In this document: positions 1 to 6,995 of the stretch, piece by piece
Position numbering within the stretch: position 1 is the first letter of the stretch
Layout of the letters: the number at the start of each line of letters is the position of its first letter
NCBI GenBank assembly: GCA_001789515.1
Contig: MFZT01000040.1
Location: forward strand, 1 to 10,764
Source of the DNA: Candidatus Roizmanbacteria bacterium RIFCSPHIGHO2_02_FULL_43_11
GTDB taxonomy: Bacteria; Patescibacteriota; Microgenomatia; UBA1406; HO2-37-13b
Reading direction: 5' to 3'
DNA length: 10,764 nucleotides
Notes under the pieces: generated by a model
The model's database searches: none
The model's input: only the letters and a program-made list of their open reading frames with translations
What the model was told of the DNA's origin: nothing
Position numbers and translations under genes: made by a program

Positions 1-1039
1 AACCACCTTCCGTTATAACGTCTTTACAAAAGGCAAAAAACATTTTCGTGACGTGCGTATATTCTGCCTTTGTGAGGGCAATGGAAGTAAATGCACCATC
101 CCGAGGCCACATATAGTTATAGTAATCCCGTCCTTGCTTGAGCAAATCAGAGTCACCCGAGGCAATAATAGCACCATGTGCATCTGTGTGCGCACGGATA
201 GTTAAAAGTGATTGCTTAAAAACTTTAATAATGTCTGGATCAAGTTTATAGAAGGTAAAGTTCTGTTTATTTACCCATGCGCGCCAGAAATTTTTTGTTG
301 TATCAATGAGGTACTGCGGCGTTTTTTCAAGAACATAGGTGTTAAGCTCATGCGCTTCACTTATATGCTTGCTCACACACAGCCAGTAATAGAGCGTATT
401 AGTACTGTTTCCTTTAATCTCTAAGGTAAATCCTGCTGTGGAATCAACAGGTCCGTGCTCTATAGGATTTTGAGAAAGCACACCATCTTCAGCATCACGA
501 AATGTGCCCTCTTTGCCTTCGATATTGTGCAGTCCAATGCTGTAATCATCAATGCCAATTTTGTCATAATCGGCACTGATGAAAAAGATACGTCTGCCTT
601 TGTAGTGTACCAAAGCCTTGCGCTGTGGGTCATAATAAGCTGTGTCGCCCCGATATGTTTCAAAAATGGCAAATTCGTGATGAATAAAGAGCTTTATGGT
701 TCTTTTTGCAGATAAAAGATTCTTAACAGAAATTTTTGAGAGAAAAATGTTTTTTTCATTGTAGACCACCTGCTCTAGATCTATCTCAACATTTTTTTCA
801 TGATGAATAGCCGTGATATTGGTCGCCATAGTTTCGTCTGGTGTAGCACAATGGATTTCCCATGATCCATCGTCCATCCATGAAAGGTGATTGTCTATAA
901 AAACACCAACTCGGTGACTTTGCTGGTTTGCTGTGTGATTTTCCTGACCAACATAGGGAAAGTAGATATCCACAATCTGTCCCCGCTCTCCAAGACCGAT
1001 CATCATAGTGCCGTTTCCGAGTGTGTATGCCTTTGCCAT
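1..1039 (-). CDS. GH15 glucoamylase-like glycoside hydrolase, partial (C-terminal part beyond left edge)
   Basis: An open frame starts with ATG at 1039 and runs uninterrupted for 346 codons off the left edge. The N-terminus (MAKAYTLGNGTMMIGLGERG, then VDIYFPYVGQENH) is the typical opening of the beta-sandwich domain of bacterial glycoside hydrolase family 15. Residues 309-316 read YMWPRDGA, the conserved W-x-R-D substrate-binding segment at the start of the (alpha/alpha)6 barrel. Family members are about 600-670 residues long, so roughly half is missing, including both catalytic glutamates. The family hydrolyses terminal alpha-glucosidic bonds (glucoamylase, glucodextranase or trehalase activity) and releases glucose. 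Substrate cannot be decided here. There is no signal peptide, so the enzyme is probably cytoplasmic. It is last in the visible operon, its ATG lying 1 nt after the stop of the ROK kinase gene, which suggests translational coupling and a supply of glucose to that kinase. Confidence 0.88.
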   Translation of the reverse strand, partial: MAKAYTLGNGTMMIGLGERGQIVDIYFPYVGQENHTANQQSHRVGVFIDNHLSWMDDGSWEIHCATPDETMATNITAIHHEKNVEIDLEQVVYNEKNIFLSKISVKNLLSAKRTIKLFIHHEFAIFETYRGDTAYYDPQRKALVHYKGRRIFFISADYDKIGIDDYSIGLHNIEGKEGTFRDAEDGVLSQNPIEHGPVDSTAGFTLEIKGNSTNTLYYWLCVSKHISEAHELNTYVLEKTPQYLIDTTKNFWRAWVNKQNFTFYKLDPDIIKVFKQSLLTIRAHTDAHGAIIASGDSDLLKQGRDYYNYMWPRDGAFTSIALTKAEYTHVTKMFFAFCKDVITEGG

Positions 1040-1040
1040 G

Positions 1041-1904
1041 TTAGAAAGTGTTTTTTTTCATATATGCAATACCCCCATAGAGCCCCCCAACATCTCTAAG
1101 CTCACCTTTCACAAGCAGAGAGAGTTCAGGGATGATGCTGTTAATTATCCGAAGATTTTTTCTCACTTCGTCTAAATCAATAACGTCATGAACAATAAGC
1201 CCACCACCTAAAACAACTATGCCTGGCGACCAAAACATGAGCATATTGTATATACCAAATGCGAGATACCGTGCTGCGTCGGTCTTTTCCTGATCTGTAA
1301 GGACATCCCGCAATCTTCCTGGTTCGTGTCTGTGATGCAGAGCCTCGCCACCGACAAAAGCCTCCAGGTGCCCGGGCAGAGGACACACCGTACATTGCGG
1401 GAGATATGCCCCTTGTAAATCAGGTAATGCAATAAACTGATGCCCTGGTTCAAAGCCATAGGTTGCAGCATCAATTTTTTCATCGACAATGCGAGCTCCA
1501 CCAACACCCGTGCTTATGGTTAAATATGCAACAATTCTTTGTCCTTTTCCAGCGCCATACACAGCCTCTCCAAGACCAACAAGCGCAGCATCACTTTCAA
1601 GGAAAACCGGTGTTTGAAAAGCCTGGGATAATTCATCTCTTAAAGGCCTTCCATTCCAATCAGGAAGGTGTGGGGCTTTGTATAGAGTGCTTTTGTCTTT
1701 TGATAAAGCTCCCGGTAATCCGACAACCATACTGTGAATCGGTTCGTTCATATGCATGCTTGTAATATGCTCTTTCAACAAATGCAGTTCTTTAGTGAAA
1801 TCCTGCTCTGTTGGGAAAAAAATCGGATCCATGGTAAGACTTTCTTCTGAAGCCTGAGCAATGCGTGTGGTTGTCCCGCCTATGTCACAAATAATGTATT
1901 GCAT
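1041..1904 (-). CDS. ROK-family sugar kinase, probable glucokinase
   Basis: This 287-residue protein has the ROK (repressor/ORF/kinase) fold signatures. The phosphate-binding DIGGT is at residues 7-11. ESDAA at 103-107 carries the probable catalytic base D105 (usually N-D-A-N). STGVGG is at 131-136 and VLGGG at 231-235. No N-terminal helix-turn-helix precedes the kinase domain, so this is an enzyme and not a regulator. It most likely phosphorylates glucose to glucose-6-phosphate with ATP in the cytoplasm. The neighbours support this: glucose-6-phosphate isomerase lies 2 nt upstream and a glucose-releasing GH15 enzyme 1 nt downstream. The ROK zinc motif is altered: C171-x2-C174-x4-H179 followed by LEAF, with H155 in EPGH, instead of CxCGxxGCxE. 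No Shine-Dalgarno is close to the start, so expression probably depends on coupling to the upstream gene. Other hexoses or N-acetylated sugars remain possible substrates. Confidence 0.87.
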   Translation of the reverse strand: MQYIICDIGGTTTRIAQASEESLTMDPIFFPTEQDFTKELHLLKEHITSMHMNEPIHSMVVGLPGALSKDKSTLYKAPHLPDWNGRPLRDELSQAFQTPVFLESDAALVGLGEAVYGAGKGQRIVAYLTISTGVGGARIVDEKIDAATYGFEPGHQFIALPDLQGAYLPQCTVCPLPGHLEAFVGGEALHHRHEPGRLRDVLTDQEKTDAARYLAFGIYNMLMFWSPGIVVLGGGLIVHDVIDLDEVRKNLRIINSIIPELSLLVKGELRDVGGLYGGIAYMKKNTF

Positions 1905-1906
1905 GG

Positions 1907-3187
1907 TTACGTTAAAATATTCCTCAAGATAGACTTGTAATCTTCAACCTGCGGCTGGTCAAACGCATGTACATGAAAAAGGTGTGCTAAAAGCACGATC
2001 TCAATAATCTTTGTTTGCATATACTGCCCCAGAGTATATTCAGAGATGTCTGGGAGGAATGTTTCCATGAATGGCAGACCCTTTTTAGCATAGGTCGTGG
2101 TAACGGCTTCGTAAATTGCCTCCATAATGCTACCAAGTTTTCTACCTTCAAGCTGAGGTATGACCTCCACAATTCCTGATGCGTTTTCCACAACTAGGTT
2201 ATCATCTTCCTTTGCATAAACAAAATTGGTAAACGTTTGCCGCGGGCCGGCAAAATAGAGTTGAACCATTGAGTGCAGGTCTGTTGACCCAATGGAGACT
2301 AGAGGAGTAATGCCTGCCTCCGTGTTCTTCCCTAAGCTTTCTGCTATAAGCTGCCGGTACCATTTGCCCAGCAACTCCAATTCAGGATTGAAGAAGAAAA
2401 CATTATGGAGATTTTTTCCGTGCATGGCATTCAGATACATGCTTACTGCACATGCGAGAGCAGGATTGCTGTGTATATCTGTGCTCAGTCCGGGTTGTGT
2501 TGCATCTGTCGCACCTTTAAGCAGGCTATCAACATCAAAACCCGCAAGCCTGAGGGGAAGCTGCCCAACTGCAGACATGACAGAAAACCTGCCCGTGACA
2601 TCTCTATGATCAAGACACATAAACCCATTTTTCTCTGCAGCCTTCCAGAGAGGGGAGTCTTTGAGCGTTGTCACAATAACGCGTTCGTGAACGTGCGGAA
2701 ATTTTTTTGTGAGCATTTTGTAGAGCACATCAAAGTTCGCAATTGTTTCTGTAGTCTTTCCTGACTTGCTGATAACATTGACAACAATATCTGAAGCATC
2801 TTCGGCATCTTCCTCTACAATTGACTCAACGTGCATATGCGGCAATAAGGTGACTGTATCAAGAAAAATCATTTTCGGGTAAGTGTTCGTTGTAAGGTCA
2901 TATTTTCCTGTCAGGGCTTCATAGACAGCGGAGGTGCCAAGATTTGATCCGCCAATTCCCACAACAAAGATAAATTTAAGGTTATTGCTCGAAAACTTTT
3001 TTGCGATTTCACACGTCTCGTCAGCTATGCCCTTATCAAAGGGCAGATTCATTGCCGTCTCTTTACCATCATATTCGTAGTGCTTTGTGATTGACTGTAG
3101 ATGAGCTAGATAGTCCGTAAGAGACAATGCAACTTTTGCCAGCTCCCTACTGTCTAGTCCGCATGTGTTTTGAAAATGTATCTGCAT
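1907..3187 (-). CDS. pgi: Glucose-6-phosphate isomerase
   Basis: This cytoplasmic enzyme interconverts glucose-6-phosphate and fructose-6-phosphate. At 426 residues it matches the short bacterial form (about 420-450) rather than the 550-residue E. coli type. Two SIS subdomains are visible. Characteristic motifs are GIGGSNLG at 77-84, SKSGKTTET at 140-148 for the sugar phosphate, GRFSVMSAVG at 199-208, ESLGKNTEAG at 283-292 with the probable catalytic glutamate E284, and H305 in DLHSM. Near the C-terminus the family signature FDQxGVExxK reads FDQPQVEDYK (409-418), keeping the lysine K418 but replacing the glycine with Q413. The ATG lies 1 nt after the transketolase stop and the TAA is 2 nt before the kinase ATG, so it is a middle gene of an operon. 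No Shine-Dalgarno is evident at its start. Confidence 0.96.
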   Translation of the reverse strand: MQIHFQNTCGLDSRELAKVALSLTDYLAHLQSITKHYEYDGKETAMNLPFDKGIADETCEIAKKFSSNNLKFIFVVGIGGSNLGTSAVYEALTGKYDLTTNTYPKMIFLDTVTLLPHMHVESIVEEDAEDASDIVVNVISKSGKTTETIANFDVLYKMLTKKFPHVHERVIVTTLKDSPLWKAAEKNGFMCLDHRDVTGRFSVMSAVGQLPLRLAGFDVDSLLKGATDATQPGLSTDIHSNPALACAVSMYLNAMHGKNLHNVFFFNPELELLGKWYRQLIAESLGKNTEAGITPLVSIGSTDLHSMVQLYFAGPRQTFTNFVYAKEDDNLVVENASGIVEVIPQLEGRKLGSIMEAIYEAVTTTYAKKGLPFMETFLPDISEYTLGQYMQTKIIEIVLLAHLFHVHAFDQPQVEDYKSILRNILT

Positions 3188-3188
3188 A

Positions 3189-5012
3189 TTATTGTTTAGA
3201 CAGGATGTCTTTTACTTTTGAAACAATGTATGGTGCTGAAATTTCCTCGTAATCAAGAAGCTCCCTTTGCGTCCCGCTTTTGGGCATTTTGCAGACAGCA
3301 AGAGAGTATACCCGAATTGGTCTATCATACAGAGCTGCTCTCACGGCATCTCCCAAGCCACCGTCTGCAAAGTGATCTTCAATTGTTATAAGTGATTTCG
3401 TTTCTTGTGCAGCTTGCTGAAGGGTTGAAATGTCAAGAGGTTTAATGCTGTAGAGATCGATGACACGTACATGAATATCTTCCTGTATAAGCTCATCATA
3501 CGCCTTTAGGGCTTCATAGAGCGTTATTCCTGCTGCAATTAGCGTTACTTCATCCTTTTTAGAATTTTTTAATGTTTTGCTGCCGCCAATATGAAATTCC
3601 TCTTGAGGCGGGTAGATTGGTTGTGTATCGGTTCGTGTGGCTCGCAGATATGAAATTCCGGCAGAATCTGCCATGCATGTTATTAATTTTTCACATGCAA
3701 CATGATCGGCAGGGTACAACACCACACTTCTTAAGATTGCACGCATAATAGCTATGTCTTCCAGCCCCATCTGTGTGGGCCCGTCTTCACCAATGGAAAC
3801 CCCAACATGGGAACCAATCAAGTTAAGGTTCACCTGTGAATACTGTGCAACCCTAATCTGGTCAACTGCACGTGTAAAAAATGACGCAAACGTTGACACA
3901 AAAGGAATTTTTCCACGAGCCGCCAATCCCACAGCAACGCCCACCATATTTTGCTCAGCAATATACATCTCAAAAAAGCGCTCTGGATAAGCCTCTTTAA
4001 ACACCTTGGCAAACGTAGAATTGCTGACCTCTGCATCCAGAACTACCATCTGTGGGTACATTGGGTGAAGATTTACTAGCGCATGTCCATATGCTTTACG
4101 CGGGGCTATTGGTTGCGTAAAGTTTTCTGCTTGCGGGTGCGGCTTTGGGTGGTATTGCGCTGGATCTTCCTGTGTGGGCTTTGGCAAATCCCCGCGCCAT
4201 GAGATATCAACATCACCCAACTCATCCAGAGCTTTTCGCGCCTCTTCTTCCGACAACACCCTTCCATGCCAGCCGTCTTTATCTTCTACAAAAGAGACGC
4301 CCTTGCCTTTGACTGTTTTGGCAATAATCATGATTGGCTTCCCTTTTGGCAGGTTTTGATACGCACTTTCTATTTGTGCATAGTCATGACCATCAATACA
4401 TAGAGCATGCCAGCCAAAAGCTTCGCATCGTCTTGCATACATTTCGATGTCATATCCAAGCATTGTTTCACCACGTTGGCCAAGACGATTAATATCAATA
4501 ATACCGACCAAATTATCCAAACAATAATGCGCCCCAATTTGAAGCGCTTCCCAATTTTGCCCCTCAGACATTTCGCTGTCACCCAAAAGCACCCAGGTCC
4601 TATAAGAGAGTTTATCCAGATATTTTGCATTCAGGGCCATACCAAGCCCCACAGAAAGTCCTTGCCCAAGCGAGCCGGTTGCAATCTCAGCAAAAGAAAA
4701 TGCACGTGTTGGATGTCCTTCAAGGCGACTACCAAATGTCCTAAGTGTGAGAAGTTCTTCAGCCTCTATCCCACCTGCAGCAGCCCACATAGCATACAAG
4801 AGGGGAGAGGCATGCCCCTTGGAAAAAATTAATCGATCATTGTTGTGATAGGCTGGGTTGTCAATATCATAGTGAAAAAAATCACCAAAAAATAGTACAG
4901 TCATAAGGTCGACAGCAGAAAGGGAAGAGGAAAGATGACCTGAGCCTGCTTTCGTTGTGGACTGAATGATCCAATAGCGGATGAGCCGGGCAATTTTTTC
5001 GTAGTCTGTCAT
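3189..5012 (-). CDS. tkt: Transketolase, single-chain animal-type
   Basis: Transketolase moves two-carbon units between sugar phosphates in the non-oxidative pentose phosphate pathway, using thiamine diphosphate and a divalent metal. All three domains lie in one 607-residue chain, close to animal transketolase (about 620) and shorter than the E. coli type (about 660). The N-terminal domain has GSGHLSSS with H26, SKGHASP with H67, LEGHPT with H100, and the cofactor motif GDSEMSEG (144-151) ending at N174. The pyrimidine domain has the activating glutamate E353 in AEQN and GEDGPTQMGLEDIA at 408-421. Most bacterial enzymes have a histidine in the GPTH part of that motif; here it is Q414, as I recall for the human enzyme. 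The C-terminal domain includes IEDHFADGGLG at 544-554. It is first in the tight operon tkt-pgi-kinase-GH15 and follows the CAP gene after 65 nt. Confidence 0.95.
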   Translation of the reverse strand: MTDYEKIARLIRYWIIQSTTKAGSGHLSSSLSAVDLMTVLFFGDFFHYDIDNPAYHNNDRLIFSKGHASPLLYAMWAAAGGIEAEELLTLRTFGSRLEGHPTRAFSFAEIATGSLGQGLSVGLGMALNAKYLDKLSYRTWVLLGDSEMSEGQNWEALQIGAHYCLDNLVGIIDINRLGQRGETMLGYDIEMYARRCEAFGWHALCIDGHDYAQIESAYQNLPKGKPIMIIAKTVKGKGVSFVEDKDGWHGRVLSEEEARKALDELGDVDISWRGDLPKPTQEDPAQYHPKPHPQAENFTQPIAPRKAYGHALVNLHPMYPQMVVLDAEVSNSTFAKVFKEAYPERFFEMYIAEQNMVGVAVGLAARGKIPFVSTFASFFTRAVDQIRVAQYSQVNLNLIGSHVGVSIGEDGPTQMGLEDIAIMRAILRSVVLYPADHVACEKLITCMADSAGISYLRATRTDTQPIYPPQEEFHIGGSKTLKNSKKDEVTLIAAGITLYEALKAYDELIQEDIHVRVIDLYSIKPLDISTLQQAAQETKSLITIEDHFADGGLGDAVRAALYDRPIRVYSLAVCKMPKSGTQRELLDYEEISAPYIVSKVKDILSKQ

Positions 5013-5022
5013 AACATTCAGC

Positions 5023-5028
5023 TTAATA
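5023..5028 (-). promoter_or_regulatory. Possible -10 box upstream of tkt
   Basis: Read on the minus strand this is TATTAA (4 of 6 matches to TATAAT), ending 10 nt before the transketolase ATG. A start site about 7 nt downstream would give a leader of only a few bases. No Shine-Dalgarno is seen between this box and the ATG, and no convincing -35 element. Transcription from the CAP gene upstream could serve instead. The evidence is weak on its own and rests on similar spacing at other genes in the window. Confidence 0.25.
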
Positions 5029-5077
5029 CAGCCGCAGCAAGAAATCCAGGCTTAGAAGTCTTTTCTAGCGCACTTGG

Positions 5078-5926
5078 TCAGCGCCCGGTGACAACGGCAG
5101 CATATCCATCCACCCACCCAACCCCAGCTTGGGTTGCAGATCGATCTGTGAGAATCATTTTGTGCTGTGTGCTACTCCACCACATATCAACGGCTATTTG
5201 GACTGTGCGACCAGCACAGAGGAGAGTCTCGCCCAAGGGCACCCCCTTATATCCTGCAGCCTTGATACGTTGCTGTGGACTTGAGCCCCCCTCGCCAGTG
5301 TGCGACGGTGGGCAAATGCCATTGCTGTCAAGATAATTCGCCTGATTGCGAGCAGCTTTTGTCAACTGGGACTGCGCATAGAGCCTTCCAATATTTGAAG
5401 CAGCACGACGACGATTGATTTCGTCCAAAATTCCCTGTTCCATCTGGGCTAGATTTACAGGCTCTGTAGGCTCAGGGATCGGAGTTGTTGTTGCGGTCGG
5501 TCTCGGCACTTGGGTGGGCCTGTTTGGGAGCGAAGATGGTTGCCGAGTTGGAGATTCACTTGGGCGCTGAAAGAGCGATGGGAGGGGGTTACTTGATGTA
5601 GGAGCTGCTGTTAGAGTGCCAGTAGAAGATGAGCCCGCTGGCACTGCTTCACCAAACCATGGTGGGGGGAGTTTGCTTTGTTGATTATTTTGAGACTGTT
5701 CCTGATTTTTGCGCGCTTGAAACGATGTGAATTGGGCTATTGATGTAAACGTCTGTTTTGCCACGGCATATACTTTTGCAGGGCTTTCCTGTATGTCTTC
5801 CTTCAAGTGCGGCCGTATTTGCGGGAGTGGCCCAAGAAAAATGTAGTTTATGGCAAGCCACGACAGTCCAAAAGCTATAACTTGTGCAAAAACGATCCGC
5901 GTAAAGTTTCGTTTAATTTGTTCCAT
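5078..5926 (-). CDS. Membrane-anchored CAP (SCP-like) domain protein
   Basis: This 282-residue protein has three parts. A basic N-terminus and one hydrophobic helix at about residues 12-31 have no clear cleavage site, so it is probably an uncleaved anchor. A low-complexity stretch rich in Pro, Ser, Thr and Gln runs from about 75 to 157. A CAP domain (cysteine-rich secretory/antigen 5/PR-1 superfamily) occupies about 163-282. Domain signs are the helix ILDEINRRRAA, SHTGEGGSSPQQR with H209, the GE pair with E233, WWSSTQHKMIL with H255, and the closing strand GVGWVDGYAAVV. These His and Glu residues match the usual CAP cavity. C205 and C237 could form a disulfide, consistent with an extracellular location. 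Bacterial CAP proteins have no single agreed function, so none is assigned. It ends in TGA at 5078-5080 and may be transcribed with tkt downstream. No Shine-Dalgarno precedes the ATG. Confidence 0.85.
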   Translation of the reverse strand: MEQIKRNFTRIVFAQVIAFGLSWLAINYIFLGPLPQIRPHLKEDIQESPAKVYAVAKQTFTSIAQFTSFQARKNQEQSQNNQQSKLPPPWFGEAVPAGSSSTGTLTAAPTSSNPLPSLFQRPSESPTRQPSSLPNRPTQVPRPTATTTPIPEPTEPVNLAQMEQGILDEINRRRAASNIGRLYAQSQLTKAARNQANYLDSNGICPPSHTGEGGSSPQQRIKAAGYKGVPLGETLLCAGRTVQIAVDMWWSSTQHKMILTDRSATQAGVGWVDGYAAVVTGR

Positions 5927-5979
5927 AAAAAAAGGGGTTAAATATTTAGTATTTGCGATTCATACCCAGGTGATTAATT

Positions 5980-5988
5980 TGATACTAT
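5980..5988 (+). promoter_or_regulatory. Extended -10 promoter box before the RnfD-like gene
   Basis: TGATACTAT fits the extended -10 form TGn plus a hexamer (TACTAT, 4 of 6 to TATAAT). The hexamer ends 7 nt before the ATG at 5996, so the predicted transcription start coincides with the start codon. No -35 at the right spacing and no Shine-Dalgarno are seen. The box lies in the 69-nt divergent spacer between this gene and the CAP gene. Confidence 0.4.
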
Positions 5989-5995
5989 CTGTAGT

Positions 5996-6862
5996 ATGAT
6001 ATCCAAGCTTTCCCCGTACTTCAAACTTAAAAGTGCTGTCACGCAATTCTTTATCTTCCTTTCATGTTTTGCTCTGATTTCATTTGCTGATATGTATTTA
6101 TTTTCAACGCGATCTGAACGGATACACATGTTCATCGTGTTGGCAGCAATCATTCTTACAATCAGTGGGCTTGTATACATTGTACACGGTATTCTCCAGC
6201 GCACTGAACTCAACCCGCTTCATATTGCTATCTCAGGGATTATCGTTTTTCTTATTATTCACCCGACACAGTCGCTCATATTGTTTGTTGTCGCCTTAAC
6301 TTTAGCTGTCTCTTCTAAACTCATACGCTTTCGTGGTCAACCTATTTTGAACCCAGCAGCTACTGGCATTGCCTTGACCTTTTATCTTTCTGCATTAGCG
6401 CGTAAATCCGTACTCATGTCATGGTGGGGAGCTGATATGGTACAGAATTTTACAAAAGGGAATGTGCTTGTGTATTACAGCCTTGCGGTGATATTTTTAG
6501 GAGGGTTTATATACTTCGCATGGAAGTTTAATAAAAGTTCATATATTGCATCTTTTGTTATGACCCATCTTCTCTTTATTTTTTATACAACTCTCCAGAC
6601 AACTGGTTCTTCAGCTGAAACAATTGCTTTTATCATCGCATCTTTCTTTAACTCTTTTGCATTTCTTGCCTTGGTCATGATTCCTGAGCCAAAAACTTCA
6701 CCCTCCTCACCCAAGCAGCAGGTGATCGTGGGGATTTTTGGAGGAATTGTTTTGTATATGTTACTTCTAGATAGTGTCCCCTTTATCTCTTCCGACCTTG
6801 CATTCATTCATACAGTTCTTGCGACAAATGTGGTGACGTTTGTGTTGAAGAGGTGGGCTTAG
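5996..6862 (+). CDS. RnfD/NqrB-family multi-pass membrane protein
   Basis: The 288-residue protein is almost entirely hydrophobic, with about nine or ten predicted membrane helices (for example 13-33, 44-64, 73-90, 156-175, 183-200, 208-228, 241-260 and 264-284). It resembles the RnfD/NqrB family of ion-translocating electron-transport complexes in motif order: FRGQPILNPAATG at about 112-124 (family NPAA motif), GSSAETIAFI at 204-213 (compare GSxGETSALA), and MIPEPKTSP at 228-236 (compare M-TDPVTSP). The family usually carries an [ST]GAT threonine that covalently binds FMN between the first two motifs. I see none here. No other Rnf or Nqr subunit is present in the window. A role as a membrane redox or flavin-binding subunit is possible but unproven. 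The start at 5996 fits a leaderless message. The gene ends in TAG, 133 nt before the transporter gene. Confidence 0.6.
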   Translation: MISKLSPYFKLKSAVTQFFIFLSCFALISFADMYLFSTRSERIHMFIVLAAIILTISGLVYIVHGILQRTELNPLHIAISGIIVFLIIHPTQSLILFVVALTLAVSSKLIRFRGQPILNPAATGIALTFYLSALARKSVLMSWWGADMVQNFTKGNVLVYYSLAVIFLGGFIYFAWKFNKSSYIASFVMTHLLFIFYTTLQTTGSSAETIAFIIASFFNSFAFLALVMIPEPKTSPSSPKQQVIVGIFGGIVLYMLLLDSVPFISSDLAFIHTVLATNVVTFVLKRWA

Positions 6863-6866
6863 TTAT

Positions 6867-6899
6867 AACTAGTTGAACTAGTTGGAACTAGTGAACTAG
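6867..6899 (+). repeat. Four-copy AACTAG short repeat
   Basis: AACTAG starts at 6867, 6876, 6886 and 6894, giving spacings of 9, 10 and 8 nt, joined by TTG/TTGG/TG linkers. Several copies extend to the palindrome ACTAGT. It begins 4 nt after the TAG stop of the RnfD-like gene. It could be simple slippage, a protein-binding array or part of a dispersed intergenic repeat. No function is assigned. Confidence 0.7.
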
Positions 6900-6913
6900 A
6901 AGGCAGGTTATTT

Positions 6914-6990
6914 GTCTCCACACTTCCACGGCCTCTACGTTCCCTATCCCTCCATCCTTCTATACTTCCACACTCTATCCCCCTATACTT
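6914..6990. other. Pyrimidine-rich, nearly G-free intergenic tract with repeated TATACTT
   Basis: This part of the 133-nt spacer is mostly C, T and A, with only three G residues in 77 nt. It contains imperfect repeats: ACACTTCCAC at 6920 and ATACTTCCAC at 6962, and TATACTT at 6961 and 6984. The second TATACTT provides the -10-like box of the next gene. No open reading frame or hairpin is seen. It may be a degenerate copy of a dispersed low-complexity repeat. Confidence 0.5.
6984..6989 (+). promoter_or_regulatory. -10 promoter box before the BASS transporter
   Basis: TATACT matches TATAAT at 5 of 6 positions and ends 6 nt before the ATG at 6996. Transcription would therefore begin at about the first base of the start codon. 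There is no Shine-Dalgarno sequence in the 20 nt before the ATG. The -35 region lies in the pyrimidine-rich tract and has no good match. Confidence 0.45.
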
Positions 6991-6995
6991 AGACT

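Noticed and set aside
212..1099. Several short frames on both strands between 212 and 1099
   Set aside because: All overlap the continuous minus-strand GH15 frame (1-1039), which has conserved family motifs and runs off the edge.
2405..2764. Plus-strand 119-codon frame within pgi
   Set aside because: It lies wholly opposite conserved Pgi motifs and its product shows no recognisable domain or start signal.
4407..4832. Plus-strand 141-codon frame within tkt
   Set aside because: It is antisense to the thiamine diphosphate-binding region of transketolase. The composition is atypical and no ribosome site or promoter is apparent.
5050..5068. Small inverted repeat (TAGAA/TTCTA) between the CAP gene and tkt as a terminator
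   Set aside because: The stem is only about 5-6 bp with no GC-rich core. It is too weak to call a terminator, and the two genes may be cotranscribed.
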